64,000 nt of DNA, from positions 4,349,001 to 4,413,000 of the forward strand of contig NZ_CP109446.1 of NCBI RefSeq assembly GCF_036227265.1, written 5' to 3'. Origin of the DNA: Streptomyces sp. NBC_01476 (GTDB taxonomy: Bacteria > Actinomycetota > Actinomycetes > Streptomycetales > Streptomycetaceae). The notes under the pieces were generated by a model that saw only the letters and a program-made list of their open reading frames with translations, was not told the DNA's origin and searched no databases. Each line of letters begins with the position of its first letter. Positions within the stretch are counted from its first letter, which is position 1. Positions 15,147-26,341 of the stretch are shown piece by piece. Both the position numbers and the translations under genes were made by a program.

Positions 15147-16193
15147 ATGCCCCAGCAACGCGCCGGCGGTCGCACCCGGCCCGTGGAGTTCGCCCCGAGA
15201 ATCGAAGAGCTGCTCAGCCGCCATCTCGGTTCGCACCTGTTCCGTCTGGAGCCCGACACGATCGGCGTGGCCGGACCCGATCTGATGGACCGTCTGCTCG
15301 CGTGCAGGCCGGCGAACGCGGCCGAGCGGCCCACCTTCAAGCCCGTGCAGGGGCGGCTCGTCAGCCGCGCCGACGCCTCCACCTATATGCAGGCGGTGGG
15401 TTCTGACGTGCGGGCCGCGCTGCAACGCCCCCAGGACGCCGCGGTCGACCTGACCGGCCGGTGGCCGCACGCCGCGCACACCTACCTGCGCGACCTCGTG
15501 TTCGGCGACGAAAGCCTCCGCTTCCGTGTGCTGGTCGACCGGCGGCTGGAGCTGACCCCGAAGATCACCTGGTCGGCGGTCGCCTCCGGAGCGGCTTTTC
15601 TGGGAAAGCCCCGCAATGACGCGCCGCTGTCGAAACTGGCCTCACTGGTGCTCGATTCGACGTCGTATGCCGACCGCCGCTATGCCATGTACCTTTACCG
15701 GCGGGTGGCGGCGCCGGTCTGTTTCACCGTTTCCGCGCTCGTCACCAACGCCCTCTGGCTCGGGGCCCCTTTCGGCGACGGCGTACCGAACCGGAACATC
15801 ATCCTGGAGGCGCTGCGGCTGCTTCCGCCGTCCTGGAACATTCTGCGGGTGGCGTCCCCGGAATTCCCGGCGGTGGACGAACGGATCGGCCCAGGGGACG
15901 ACATTCTGCTGCTCCCGCTGCTGAGCCACCGCGACCCCGGACTCTGGGACGAGCCAGGGGAGTTCCTTCCCGAGCGCTGGGACGGACTGGACGGCGACCG
16001 GCACCCCGGATATCTCCCGTTCGGGCCGGCCAGTGAGCGCTGCTGGGGCCGCCACATGGTCCTGCCCCTCGCCGAACGCCTGCTGGACATCGTCCGCCGT
16101 GACGGCCTGGTCGTCAGCCCGGACCAGACCCGGGCGAGGGTCGAACTCGACGGCCTGCTCGAAGTCTCCGAAGTCCGGATGGTGCGTCCCTGA
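15147..16193 (+). CDS. Cytochrome P450 of an atropopeptide-like RiPP cluster
   Basis: The protein has 348 residues, about 50 shorter than a usual bacterial P450, the loss being N-terminal. The heme-ligand loop is LPFGPASERCWGRH, fitting FxxGxxxCxG with the axial Cys. The K-helix ExxR is EALRLLPPSW, and the PERF-like element is EFLPERWDGL. The I-helix region around VCFTVSALVTNALWL lacks the usual A/G-G-x-D/E-T-T acid-alcohol pair, which suggests an altered oxygen-activation or substrate mode, as in other cross-linking P450s. It follows the 25-residue aromatic precursor and ends before a strong terminator, so the two genes form a complete minimal cluster. No ferredoxin or dedicated transporter is next to it. 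Confidence 0.88.
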   Translation: MPQQRAGGRTRPVEFAPRIEELLSRHLGSHLFRLEPDTIGVAGPDLMDRLLACRPANAAERPTFKPVQGRLVSRADASTYMQAVGSDVRAALQRPQDAAVDLTGRWPHAAHTYLRDLVFGDESLRFRVLVDRRLELTPKITWSAVASGAAFLGKPRNDAPLSKLASLVLDSTSYADRRYAMYLYRRVAAPVCFTVSALVTNALWLGAPFGDGVPNRNIILEALRLLPPSWNILRVASPEFPAVDERIGPGDDILLLPLLSHRDPGLWDEPGEFLPERWDGLDGDRHPGYLPFGPASERCWGRHMVLPLAERLLDIVRRDGLVVSPDQTRARVELDGLLEVSEVRMVRP

Positions 16194-16230
16194 CGGCGAG
16201 GTGCCCGGGCGCCGGAACCCCGGGAAAAGG

Positions 16231-16265
16231 GGGTTCCCCGCGCCGGGCCGCGGCGCGGGGAACCT
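16231..16265. terminator. Bidirectional terminator, 14-bp stem
   Basis: ggttccccgcgccg (16232-16245) pairs perfectly with cggcgcggggaacc (16251-16264) over a 5-nt loop. It lies between the convergent P450 and transglycosylase genes and can end both transcripts. Confidence 0.85.
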
Positions 16266-16279
16266 CCTGATCAGACGGC

Positions 16280-16999
16280 TTAGTAGGGGCCGTTGACGTT
16301 GTCGATCGAGCCGTACACGTGGTACGCGTAGTTGCACGCGGCGGTGATGTTGGCGACCGGGTCGTAGATGTTCGTCGAGGTGCCCGGCACGTGGTACGCG
16401 GTGAACGTCGGCTGGATGACCTGCAGCAGGCCGATGGAGGGGTGGCCGGCGGCGGCGTTGGAGTCCCACAGGTTGATGGCGTTCGGGTTGCCGGACGACT
16501 CCCGCATGGTGTTGCGGTAGATGCCGTCGTAGCTTCCGGGGATCCCGTTCTGCGCCATGATCGCCAGCGAGTGCTTGATCCACCCGTCGAGGTCGTCGGT
16601 GTACGCGGGGGTGGTGGCGGCGGCCGTGGTCACCGAGACCTTGGCAGCGGTCGCGGTGGCCGTCGCGTGGGTGGCCGACGGCAGCGTCAGGACCTGGCGG
16701 GGGTGAATGATGTACGGGCTGGAAATCTTGTTGGCCGCTGCGATGGCCTTCCAGCCGGCCGCCACTTTCTGGGACCTGGCGATGCCTATCAGGGTGTCGC
16801 CGGGCTTGACGGTGTACGTGGTCTTGCCGGCGTGCGGCGTCGTTCCCGAGGTGGCCGGTGCGGCCGGCGGAGCGCTGGCGGCGTGGGCGGTTCCGGTCAC
16901 CGCCGCGCAGGTCAGGGCGGCGAAGGTGCCGACGACGACGGCGCCACGGGTGGAGAGCAGACGCGCTCCGATCGAACGGTTGAAGGCATGCTTGGGCAT
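16280..16999 (-). CDS. Secreted LysM / SLT-like transglycosylase
   Basis: I chose ATG 16999 because a signal peptide begins there (MPKHAFNRSIGARLLSTRGA, hydrophobic core, AHA-A cleavage). The longer frame to 17215 reads upstream noncoding DNA. The product has 239 residues. Residues about 60-105 are one LysM repeat, YTVKPGDTLIGIARSQ through PRQVLTLP, for peptidoglycan binding. Residues about 135-239 are a soluble lytic transglycosylase-like domain with the catalytic Glu in NTMRESSGNPNAINLWD and the supporting GLLQVIQPTF. It ends exactly with the domain (NVNGPY). The role is cell-wall remodelling outside the membrane. The 5' region does not show a clear ydaO motif. Confidence 0.9.
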   Translation of the reverse strand: MPKHAFNRSIGARLLSTRGAVVVGTFAALTCAAVTGTAHAASAPPAAPATSGTTPHAGKTTYTVKPGDTLIGIARSQKVAAGWKAIAAANKISSPYIIHPRQVLTLPSATHATATATAAKVSVTTAAATTPAYTDDLDGWIKHSLAIMAQNGIPGSYDGIYRNTMRESSGNPNAINLWDSNAAAGHPSIGLLQVIQPTFTAYHVPGTSTNIYDPVANITAACNYAYHVYGSIDNVNGPY

Positions 17000-17462
17000 G
17001 GTTCGGCCTTTCCAAGGATTACGTGAGCGCAGTCGCCGGTCCCCCTTCTCCATCCGACCCGCATTTCGTTTAGCGGTGTGCTGCGGCGAGCACATTGTTA
17101 GCAGCAGGAAAACGGCTGGACAATTGCCCTTTGTGCTAAGCCGCTTAGTAGAAGCCTTTGCGGCGGGCCGCGCCATGGCCCTGGAAATAGGCGGCCGAGC
17201 GGGCCGATACGGCACTACCCGGCTTCGTAGGTGATGTACGTCCTATGCCGCGCATCACTCCGGACGGCCCGGAAAACCCCGCGGAGCGATGTGCTTTCCG
17301 GCGGCGGTGCGGGCGGGGGTGGCTTATGCGGCGGCACCCATATTCGAGCAAAGGCTGCATTCAATATCATTCAGTCTCAATGGTTATAAAAAGGACATAA
17401 GTTCCGCGATGAATCCGGCCGGTGATCCGGCCGGTGATCCGGCCGGTGATCCGGACAGCAAG
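17000..17462. other. Intergenic region, AT-richer, with a 12-bp triplet repeat
   Basis: No gene is supported. An inverted repeat ctaagc/gcttag lies near 17136-17148 upstream of the transglycosylase. Bases 17351-17400 are unusually AT-rich for this chromosome. The unit ccggccggtgat occurs three times in tandem at 17415-17450. Confidence 0.6.
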
Positions 17463-17489
17463 AGGCCCCGGGCGGCGGACCCGGGGCCT
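17463..17489 (-). terminator. Terminator of the UvrA-like gene
   Basis: aggccccggg (17463-17472) pairs with cccggggcct (17480-17489) over a 7-nt loop, 21 bp beyond the UvrA-like stop on the minus strand. Confidence 0.8.
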
Positions 17490-17510
17490 GGCGGAACGGC
17501 GAGGCGGCGG

Positions 17511-19997
<2,487 letters not shown>

Positions 19998-20123
19998 CGT
20001 CTCTCCGTCGTCGGGCGGCAGCCGCCGCGGGCCGGCGTACGGCCGGGGGCTCCCGTCGCGCCGGGCCGGACGCGGCGCGGGGGCCCGCTGACAGGGTAAT
20101 CCCCTCTGTCGTGGGACCTCAGG

Positions 20124-20540
20124 TCACTGCTTGCGGGGCTGGTTGAACCGCAGCATGTTGCCGGAGGGGTCGCGGAAGGCGCAGTCGCGGACGCCGTACG
20201 GCTGGTCGATCGGCTCCTGCAGCACCTCGCCGCCGGCGGCACGGATCCGCTCGAAGGCGGCGTCGACGTCGTCGGTCCTGAAGATGACCCCGCGCAGCAG
20301 GCCCTTCGCCAGGAGTTCCGCCATGGCCTCCTTGTCGGCGGCCGAGGCGTTCGGGTTCGCCACCGGCGGTTCGAGGACGATGTCCACGTCGGGCTGCGAC
20401 GGGGAGCCGACGGTCACCCAGCGCATCCCCTCGAACCCGACGTCGTTGCGCACCTCAAGACCCAGCACGTCGCGGTAGAAGGCGAGCGCCTTGTCGTGGT
20501 CGTCGACGGCGATGAAGCACTGCGAGAGTTTGATGTCCAT
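20124..20540 (-). CDS. VOC-family (glyoxalase-like) protein
   Basis: The protein has 138 residues and a single vicinal-oxygen-chelate unit: KLSQCFIAVDDHDKALAFYRD, RWVTVGSPSQPDVDIVLEPP, VIFRTDDVDAAFERI and GVRDCAFRDPSGNMLRFNQP. The final Asp-Pro-x-Gly-Asn element is typical of the family. VOC proteins act as dimers on small molecules (isomerases, dioxygenases, resistance sequesterers), and the substrate cannot be read. I took ATG 20540; a GTG nine bases upstream is equally possible, and neither has a ribosome binding site. It may be co-transcribed with the UvrA2-like gene, a pairing that would suit a drug-tolerance role. Confidence 0.85.
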   Translation of the reverse strand: MDIKLSQCFIAVDDHDKALAFYRDVLGLEVRNDVGFEGMRWVTVGSPSQPDVDIVLEPPVANPNASAADKEAMAELLAKGLLRGVIFRTDDVDAAFERIRAAGGEVLQEPIDQPYGVRDCAFRDPSGNMLRFNQPRKQ

Positions 20541-20807
20541 GCGTGTCACGCTACGGGCGGGGGAGAGCTTTTGCCTGCGGCCGGCTCGGCTCCGAGGGGC
20601 GGGCGACCGAGCGCGGTCGGCGCGGTCCGCGGGCGTTCGAGTGACCGGCCGGGTCGGTCCGGAGGTGTGCGGTGACCGCCCGCGGACGGCTCGTTCGGAG
20701 GAACCGGTGGCCTGCGGTCGGCTCCCGCGTGCAGGTGCGGTGAGCGATGGCCGGCTCCGCCGGGCGGGTGGCGCTCGGCCGGGGAGGTGAGGCGCCGGAC
20801 GGCCGCT

Positions 20808-21725
20808 CTAGTCGTCCGCGCCGCGCCCCGCGCGTACCGCGATCCGGAGGAGTTCCTCGGCCGCACCGGTCAGCCGGTGGCCCCTGGCCCACACCGCGCG
20901 CAGCCGCCGGTGCAGGTCCGCGCCCGTCACCGGGACCTCCACGACGCGCCCCCCGGCGAGATCCGCCCGCATCGTCACCGCGCTGAGCACGGCCGGGCCG
21001 GCGCCCGCGGCCACCGCGCTGCGTATGGCCGCGTTCGCGTCCAGCACCATCAGCGGCCGGGCCGGCGGGGCGTCCGCCCCGGCCAGGAGACGGTCCAGCG
21101 TCTCGCGCGTGCCCGACCCCGGCTCGCGGACGATCAGCCGGGTCGCGGCCAGCTCGGCCAGCTCCACCGGCTTGCGCCGCCGCGCCCACGGGTGCTGCGG
21201 CGCCACGACCACGACCAGCCGGTCCTCACCCACCTGCCGGGAACTCAGCCCGGCCGGCACGACCGGCGTCTCGATGAACCCCAGGCTGATCCGGCCCCCC
21301 GCGGCCAGCGCCGCGACCTGCTCGGAATTGGTCACCTTGAGGCTGACGCAGACCTCCGGCGCCCGCTGCTGCAGCGCGCCGATCCAGCGCGGCACGAAAT
21401 GCTCGGCCAGCGTCATGCTGGAGGCCAGCGGCAGGTCCTTGTCGCGGTCGCCGCGCAACGCGGCCACCCCCACCATCAGCGCATCCGCTTCGGCCAGCAC
21501 CTGCCCCGCCCACTGGCACACCGCCCGGCCCTCGGTGGTCAGCGCGGAACCGCGGCTGCCCCGTTCGGCCAGCGACAGCCCCAGCCGCCGTTCGAGCGTG
21601 TCCAGGCGTTTGCTCGCGGCCGGCTGGCTGATGCCCATCCGCTCGGCGGCCTGCCCGAGACTGCCGAGCTCGGCCACCAGGGTCAGCAGCCGCAGGCTGC
21701 CCAAGTCGAGAAGTGCCCCGTCCAT
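20808..21725 (-). CDS. LysR-type transcriptional regulator
   Basis: The protein has 305 residues. The winged HTH occupies residues 8-65 (LRLLTLVAELGSLGQAAERM, then GISQPAASKRLDTLERRLG). The effector-binding domain follows with the usual two alpha/beta lobes (MTLAEHFVPRWIGALQQRAP, SLGFIETPVVPAGLSS). The start is 242 bp from the divergent DUF4331 gene at 21968, the standard LysR arrangement, so it probably controls that gene and itself. The ligand is unknown. Confidence 0.88.
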   Translation of the reverse strand: MDGALLDLGSLRLLTLVAELGSLGQAAERMGISQPAASKRLDTLERRLGLSLAERGSRGSALTTEGRAVCQWAGQVLAEADALMVGVAALRGDRDKDLPLASSMTLAEHFVPRWIGALQQRAPEVCVSLKVTNSEQVAALAAGGRISLGFIETPVVPAGLSSRQVGEDRLVVVVAPQHPWARRRKPVELAELAATRLIVREPGSGTRETLDRLLAGADAPPARPLMVLDANAAIRSAVAAGAGPAVLSAVTMRADLAGGRVVEVPVTGADLHRRLRAVWARGHRLTGAAEELLRIAVRAGRGADD

Positions 21726-21967
21726 AACCGGTGATTATGACGGCATCAGTGATTGGGAGGTACCGCGACCCCGCCCCGCTGACAAGGATGGTGCTGCGGC
21801 CGGCACCCGGACACCCCACGGCCATTTCCGGCATATCGCGCAATTCGACGGCAGGTGAGGCAGAGTGGGAGCCGTGGATGCCCGCCGCAGCCGGCCGGTC
21901 GCCGGGGACCCGGGCGACCAGCTCGACAAACCCTGAAAACCGAGACCGCGACACGAACGGACCCTCC

Positions 21968-22990
21968 ATGTCTCACCACCTCGACACCCCCCTGGCGGCC
22001 CAGAACGGCCAGCTGTACCTCGACGACCTCTACGTCTTCCCGGGCGAGAGCAGCACGGTGTTCGTCATGGACGTCAACTCCAACATCACCGGTGTCTACG
22101 CCGAGCCCGGCTTCCACCACGAGGCCCGCTACGAGTTCAAGGTGCACTTCGACGGCGCCGAGTACGAGAGCCTGACCTACCGGTTCTCCTTCGGCGAGGC
22201 CGACGCGGACGGCCGCCAGGCCCTGCGCCTGCACACCCTGACCGGCGAGCGGGCGCGCGAGGACTCCGCCGAAGGCGAGCTCGTGCTGGAAGGCCGCACC
22301 GGTGAGGCCGCGGAGGCGGCCGGCACCCGCGTCTGGGCCGGGCGCATCGCGGACCCGTTCTACATCGACCTGTCCCTGCTCGCCATCATCAACGGCGCGG
22401 TGGCGAAGGGGTCCGCGGTGGACCTGTCCTCCTGGCGTCCGAAGGAAGCGCAGAACAGCTTCGCCGGCACCTCCGTCGAAACGATCGTGCTCGAAGTCCC
22501 GTACGCGCACGCGCAGTTGCGGCCCGGCGCCCGTATCGGAGTGTGGGCCGCGACCAAGCTGGCCACCGACGCAGGCGGCTGGCGGCAGATCAACCGCGCC
22601 GGGCACCCGATGATGTGGCCGATCTTCTGGCCCGGCGACACCGACTTCTCCAACCCGGCGAACACCCGGCACCCGTCCGAGGACCTGGCCGCCGCCGGCG
22701 GCCTGATCGCCGACCAGGTCGCAGCGGTCGTCGCGGCCACCGGCACCTCGGCCGACCCCCAGGGCTACGGGCAGACCGTGAGCCGGCAGCTCTTCCCCGA
22801 CGTGCTGCCCTATGTGGTCGGCACCCCCGCCTCCTTCGGCTTCGCCACCCGTAACGGCCGTACCCACGCCGACAACGCGCCCGAGGCGATGCTCTCCCTG
22901 GTGACCAACACGGCGGTGCCCGCCGGGCTCACCCCTGCCGTCGCCGAGCGGCAGCGGACCGGCAGCTTCCCCTACGTCGTACCGGCCTGA
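21968..22990 (+). CDS. DUF4331 family protein
   Basis: The protein has 340 residues. I chose ATG 21968 (MSHHLDTPLAAQNGQLYLDD) because the family begins with this SHxDTP element. The longer frame to 21731 reads through the promoter region. Recognisable family parts are DLYVFPGESSTVFVMDVNSN, IADPFYIDLSLLAI, NSFAGTSVETIVLEVP and FPDVLPYVVGTPASFG. There is no signal peptide, although many relatives are exported. Biochemical function is not established for the family. It is divergent from the LysR gene, which likely regulates it. Confidence 0.88.
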   Translation: MSHHLDTPLAAQNGQLYLDDLYVFPGESSTVFVMDVNSNITGVYAEPGFHHEARYEFKVHFDGAEYESLTYRFSFGEADADGRQALRLHTLTGERAREDSAEGELVLEGRTGEAAEAAGTRVWAGRIADPFYIDLSLLAIINGAVAKGSAVDLSSWRPKEAQNSFAGTSVETIVLEVPYAHAQLRPGARIGVWAATKLATDAGGWRQINRAGHPMMWPIFWPGDTDFSNPANTRHPSEDLAAAGGLIADQVAAVVAATGTSADPQGYGQTVSRQLFPDVLPYVVGTPASFGFATRNGRTHADNAPEAMLSLVTNTAVPAGLTPAVAERQRTGSFPYVVPA

Positions 22991-23219
22991 CCGTCTCCCG
23001 CCCCGCGTGCCGCCGCAGGGAAGCAGGGGCGTGTCCCCCGCGCCTGGGGCGGCACGCGGGGCGAGGTCCCGGGCGGCTCTGCCCCGCCCGCGGGTGAGGT
23101 CCCCGGCGGGGCGGACCCGGCCGCACCGGGCCGGGCGGGCGGTGGTCTACTGGGCCGACTCCGGTGGGGAGTTGGCCTGAGCGGCTCCCACCACACCACG
23201 CCGCCCGGGGAGATGGACC

Positions 23220-23864
23220 GTGGAGAACGAAGAGGTCTTCGAAGCACGCGCCACCGACCGGCTGATCCTCTTCTCCGACGCGGTGGTCGCGATCGCCATC
23301 ACCCTGCTGGCACTCGAACTCCCGGTCCCGGCCGGGCGCGACGCCTCGGAGTTCTGGACGTCGGTCCGTGAGCACGACGGCCACTACCTGGCGTTCCTGA
23401 TCAGCTTCCTGGTGATCGCCGCCTCGTGGGGCGGCCACCACCGCATCTTCCGCGCCGTCGTACGGATCGACGCGCCACTGCGGATGATGAACATGGCCTG
23501 GCTGCTGATGATCATCCTGAATCCGCTCGCGACCAAGATGCTCACCACCGAAGACCACGACAGCCTCGGCGCGCACGCCCTGCGGTACGGGTTCTACGCC
23601 CTGCTCCAAGTGCTGGCGAGCCTCGCCCTGCTGGCGCTGTCGCATCACCTGACGACCCATCACCTGCGCGCCGAGGAGTTCCGCACCCCCTCCGCCGCCC
23701 GCGGCGGCGAGCAGCTGTACGGCATCATCCTCGGCTTCGGCCTCTCCATCCCGGTCTTCTTCCTCACCCCCGACGCCTGGGCCCTCTGGATCGCCGGCCC
23801 CCTGCTGACCAACCGCCTCTACCACCCCTGGCGCACCCGCCGCGATCGCCTCAGGAACGCCTGA
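23220..23864 (+). CDS. TMEM175-type (DUF1211) potassium channel protein
   Basis: The protein has 214 residues with a GTG start at 23220. The first segment holds the family filter motif, RLILFSDAVVAIAITLLAL (RxxxFSD). About six hydrophobic segments follow (HYLAFLISFLVIAASWGG, MMNMAWLLMIILNPL and others). Bacterial TMEM175 proteins are tetrameric, six-helix potassium channels in the cytoplasmic membrane that lack the classical GYG filter. The gene stands alone between two secreted-protein regions. Confidence 0.87.
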   Translation: MENEEVFEARATDRLILFSDAVVAIAITLLALELPVPAGRDASEFWTSVREHDGHYLAFLISFLVIAASWGGHHRIFRAVVRIDAPLRMMNMAWLLMIILNPLATKMLTTEDHDSLGAHALRYGFYALLQVLASLALLALSHHLTTHHLRAEEFRTPSAARGGEQLYGIILGFGLSIPVFFLTPDAWALWIAGPLLTNRLYHPWRTRRDRLRNA

Positions 23865-24208
23865 CCCGGCCCGGACGAGTTCGTCCGTCTCGCGGCCGTC
23901 ACCGATTCGGGTATCCGGTGCGAAGAAGCCGCGCCGCGGGCTCTCCTGCCGGACCCGCGCCCCCGACCACCGTATTTCCGGGCGGGGTTCCGCCGGAGGG
24001 GCGGGTTCCGGGGTGGGTCGGCGCGTTGCGGGTGGGGTGGGGTGACGGGACCGTGACTCAACAGGCACATCCAGACCCTCGAACGGTGCGTGGTCTCTTC
24101 GCTACGGTGGATGCCTGGATACGGGGACCAGGTGTACGGGGTTCGCGCCGGCTTGGCTGCCGGCGCCCCGAACGGTGCCCACGGACGACCGATCGGGAGC
24201 CTTCGACC
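23865..24208. other. Intergenic region, 344 bp
   Basis: No gene is supported. A hairpin gcgccggc/gccggcgc (24145-24152 and 24159-24166) lies in the leader of the lipoprotein gene at 24209. Otherwise nothing recognisable. Confidence 0.5.
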
Positions 24209-24880
24209 ATGCGAGCCCGCACCGTACTCCCCGCCGCAGCCCTCGCCGCGGCCACCGCGCTGACCCTCTCGGCCTGCGGGGGTGACTCCGGCGGGGGCGA
24301 CAGCAAGATCTCCCCGGCAGCGGCCACGACGGCTCCGCCGGCCACCCCGACCCCGACCACACCACCCGCCTCCGGCGCGGTGCTGACGGTCGACCCGTCA
24401 CTGGCACTGCCCGCGGACCTGAAGCTCACCTTCGACTGGCCGCTCCCGGCGGACCACACCGAGGCCGCGGTGCTGACGACGTCGGCGGACTTCATGCAGT
24501 CGATGGTGCACGGCGTCGTCCGGCAGAGCGTCAAGGACGGCGCCCTGAACACCTATGCGCAGGGCGACGCGTACACCTACGCGAAGCAGTACATCCAGCT
24601 GCACATCAACGCGAAGAAGACCCTGACCGGGACCGACCACTTCTTCCGGCCCACGGTCAAGCTTCTCGCCAAGAACTCCGCGGCCGAGGTCACGTTCTGC
24701 GAGGACCAGACGAATTTGTTCAGCAAAGAGGTCGCCACCGGGAAGGCACATGTCACCGGCGCGGACGACCGCAACTACGTCTCGTACCAACTGGTCCTCA
24801 GCCTCTTCCGTCCCGGCACGCAACTCTGGCGAGCGCAGTCGATCACCACGAAGGAGAGGGCGTTGGAATGCAAGCAGTGA
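24209..24880 (+). CDS. Secreted lipoprotein of unknown function
   Basis: The protein has 223 residues. The start at ATG 24209 begins a lipoprotein signal peptide, MRARTVLPAAALAAATALTL, with lipobox LSAC. A Ser/Thr/Pro linker follows (TPTPTTPPAS). The mature domain, from about residue 65, begins LPADLKLTFDWPLPADHTEA and is mixed alpha/beta, resembling the small secreted proteins paired with DUF-type partners in Streptomyces. The 3' end overlaps the next gene by 13 bp, so the two are translated together. Function unknown. Confidence 0.8.
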   Translation: MRARTVLPAAALAAATALTLSACGGDSGGGDSKISPAAATTAPPATPTPTTPPASGAVLTVDPSLALPADLKLTFDWPLPADHTEAAVLTTSADFMQSMVHGVVRQSVKDGALNTYAQGDAYTYAKQYIQLHINAKKTLTGTDHFFRPTVKLLAKNSAAEVTFCEDQTNLFSKEVATGKAHVTGADDRNYVSYQLVLSLFRPGTQLWRAQSITTKERALECKQ

Positions 24881-25950
24881 GAGCCGGCCGAACGCTCCGC
24901 AGGGCGCTGCCCCTCGCGGTGCTCATCGTGCTGGTCGCGGCGGGATCGAGCTACGCCTACGACGACACGGGCACGGTGCCCGACGGGAAGAGTTCGGGCG
25001 GCAGCGACTCCGGGGGGAATCTGGACGCCTCCGCGGCCGGTTACCGGCTCAGCTACCCCACCGGTGGACCGAAGACCACGGACCGGCCCCTGACGACCGT
25101 CGACGTCAACTGGTCACCCCCACCGTGCTGGTTCGGGCCGAAGTACACGCCCGCGCAGTTCAAGGCCGAGTACACGAAGAACTTCAACGCCGAACTGCCC
25201 GACGTCAAAGGCACGTTCCGCACCGCGATGGGCATGGACCGGGACCACTACCAGAACGGACTGGACTATCCCGGCGGTGAGAAGGGCTACCAGGACTTCA
25301 ACAGCGCCGAGAGCGGCAAGGGCATGTGGTGGCTGGTCTCCGTCAACCCCGACGCCGACCCCGTCGCACAGATGTCCTGCAACGACCAGACGCCCCAGTG
25401 GGTACCCAACGGACAACTGCCCCCGCCCGGCACCGGCCACGTGATCACCCCCGAAATGCTCTCCCGCCTCGCCTACGCCCACACCCACGTCCCCGGCGTG
25501 CGGATCGAGACCAACCCCGTCGGTACCCAGACCGTGAACCTCCCCACCTGGGTCACCCTCAACCAGGCGTACACCCCCGTGCGGGTCCGCGCCTCCGTGG
25601 ACCTCGGCGGCGGCCGGGAGATCTGGGCCGAGACCACCGCGGAACCCGCCGGCGTGCATCTCACCCCGGGGACCCCCGACGCCACCGTCTTCCCGGCCTC
25701 CGGCGACTGCCCGATCGCCGCGGACGGCACCGTCGGCGCCCCCTACAACGGCGACCCCGCAGCCGACCCGCCCTGCGGCGTGACGTACCTGCACTCCACG
25801 CAGGACGCACCGCCGTACCAGTTGAACGTCACCGTCACCTGGCACGTCACCTGGACCGGCTCCGACGGCGGACCCCACGGCCTGCCCGACGGCCGCGTCG
25901 ACGACCCCCACCCCGTCACCGTCCGCGAGATCCAGACCATCAACAACTGA
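24868..25950 (+). CDS. Secreted or membrane-anchored protein of unknown function
   Basis: The protein has 360 residues, with N-terminal signal or anchor VRAGRTLRRALPLAVLIVLV then AAGSSYAYDDT. The mature part contains several Trp and Cys residues (WSPPPCWFGPKYTPAQF, GMWWLVSVNPD, ASGDCPIAADG, DPPCGVTYLHS), probably two disulphides, and a beta-rich C-terminal half. The 13-bp overlap with the lipoprotein gene upstream suggests a two-protein cell-surface complex. I do not recognise a family. Confidence 0.78.
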   Translation: MQAVRAGRTLRRALPLAVLIVLVAAGSSYAYDDTGTVPDGKSSGGSDSGGNLDASAAGYRLSYPTGGPKTTDRPLTTVDVNWSPPPCWFGPKYTPAQFKAEYTKNFNAELPDVKGTFRTAMGMDRDHYQNGLDYPGGEKGYQDFNSAESGKGMWWLVSVNPDADPVAQMSCNDQTPQWVPNGQLPPPGTGHVITPEMLSRLAYAHTHVPGVRIETNPVGTQTVNLPTWVTLNQAYTPVRVRASVDLGGGREIWAETTAEPAGVHLTPGTPDATVFPASGDCPIAADGTVGAPYNGDPAADPPCGVTYLHSTQDAPPYQLNVTVTWHVTWTGSDGGPHGLPDGRVDDPHPVTVREIQTINN

Positions 25951-26019
25951 CAGCCCGCGCCGCCGCTCGGACGGCACGGGCTGTACGGGCTCAACGGACG
26001 GGCCCTCAGTACGGGCGAG

Positions 26020-26277
26020 TCACACCCGGTGCATCCAGAGGTACACATGGCCCATGCCGTCGTTCTGGCAGATGTGCATGGGGCCGTGCAGCGGGGCGTA
26101 GGCGGTGGCCGCGGCCTCGCACTGCTCGGGTGTCGGGTAGGTGCCCAGGAGGATGAACTCCACGCCGGGCGGGGTGGGGACCGGGTCGGCCGTGGCGACC
26201 GCGGAGGTCAGCACGCCGACGCCGAGGGCGGTGGCACCGAGCAGAGTGGCGGCGCGGGCGCCGAAGCGGATCTTCAC
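26020..26277 (-). CDS. Small secreted two-Cys protein, paralogue A
   Basis: The protein has 85 residues with a GTG start at 26277, eight bases after aaggag. A Sec signal (VKIRFGARAATLLGATALGV to AVATA-D) leaves a mature protein of about 55 residues: ILLGTYPTPEQCEAAATAY, then LHGPMHICQNDGMGHVYLWM. The two Cys are probably disulphide-linked. It is clearly paralogous to the neighbour at 26342-26581: G-Y/T-F/Y-P-T...C, APLHGP, IC, LWMH are shared. Function unknown. Confidence 0.8.
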   Translation of the reverse strand: MKIRFGARAATLLGATALGVGVLTSAVATADPVPTPPGVEFILLGTYPTPEQCEAAATAYAPLHGPMHICQNDGMGHVYLWMHRV

Positions 26278-26341
26278 AGCGGGGTCTCCTTGCGGCGGCG
26301 GCGGACACGCGGGGCGGCGGCGCCGGCCCCGCACGGACAGC

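Noticed and set aside
17000..17180. ydaO/cyclic-di-AMP riboswitch before the LysM transglycosylase
   Set aside because: Often present before such Streptomyces genes, but I could not find the conserved core on the minus strand here.
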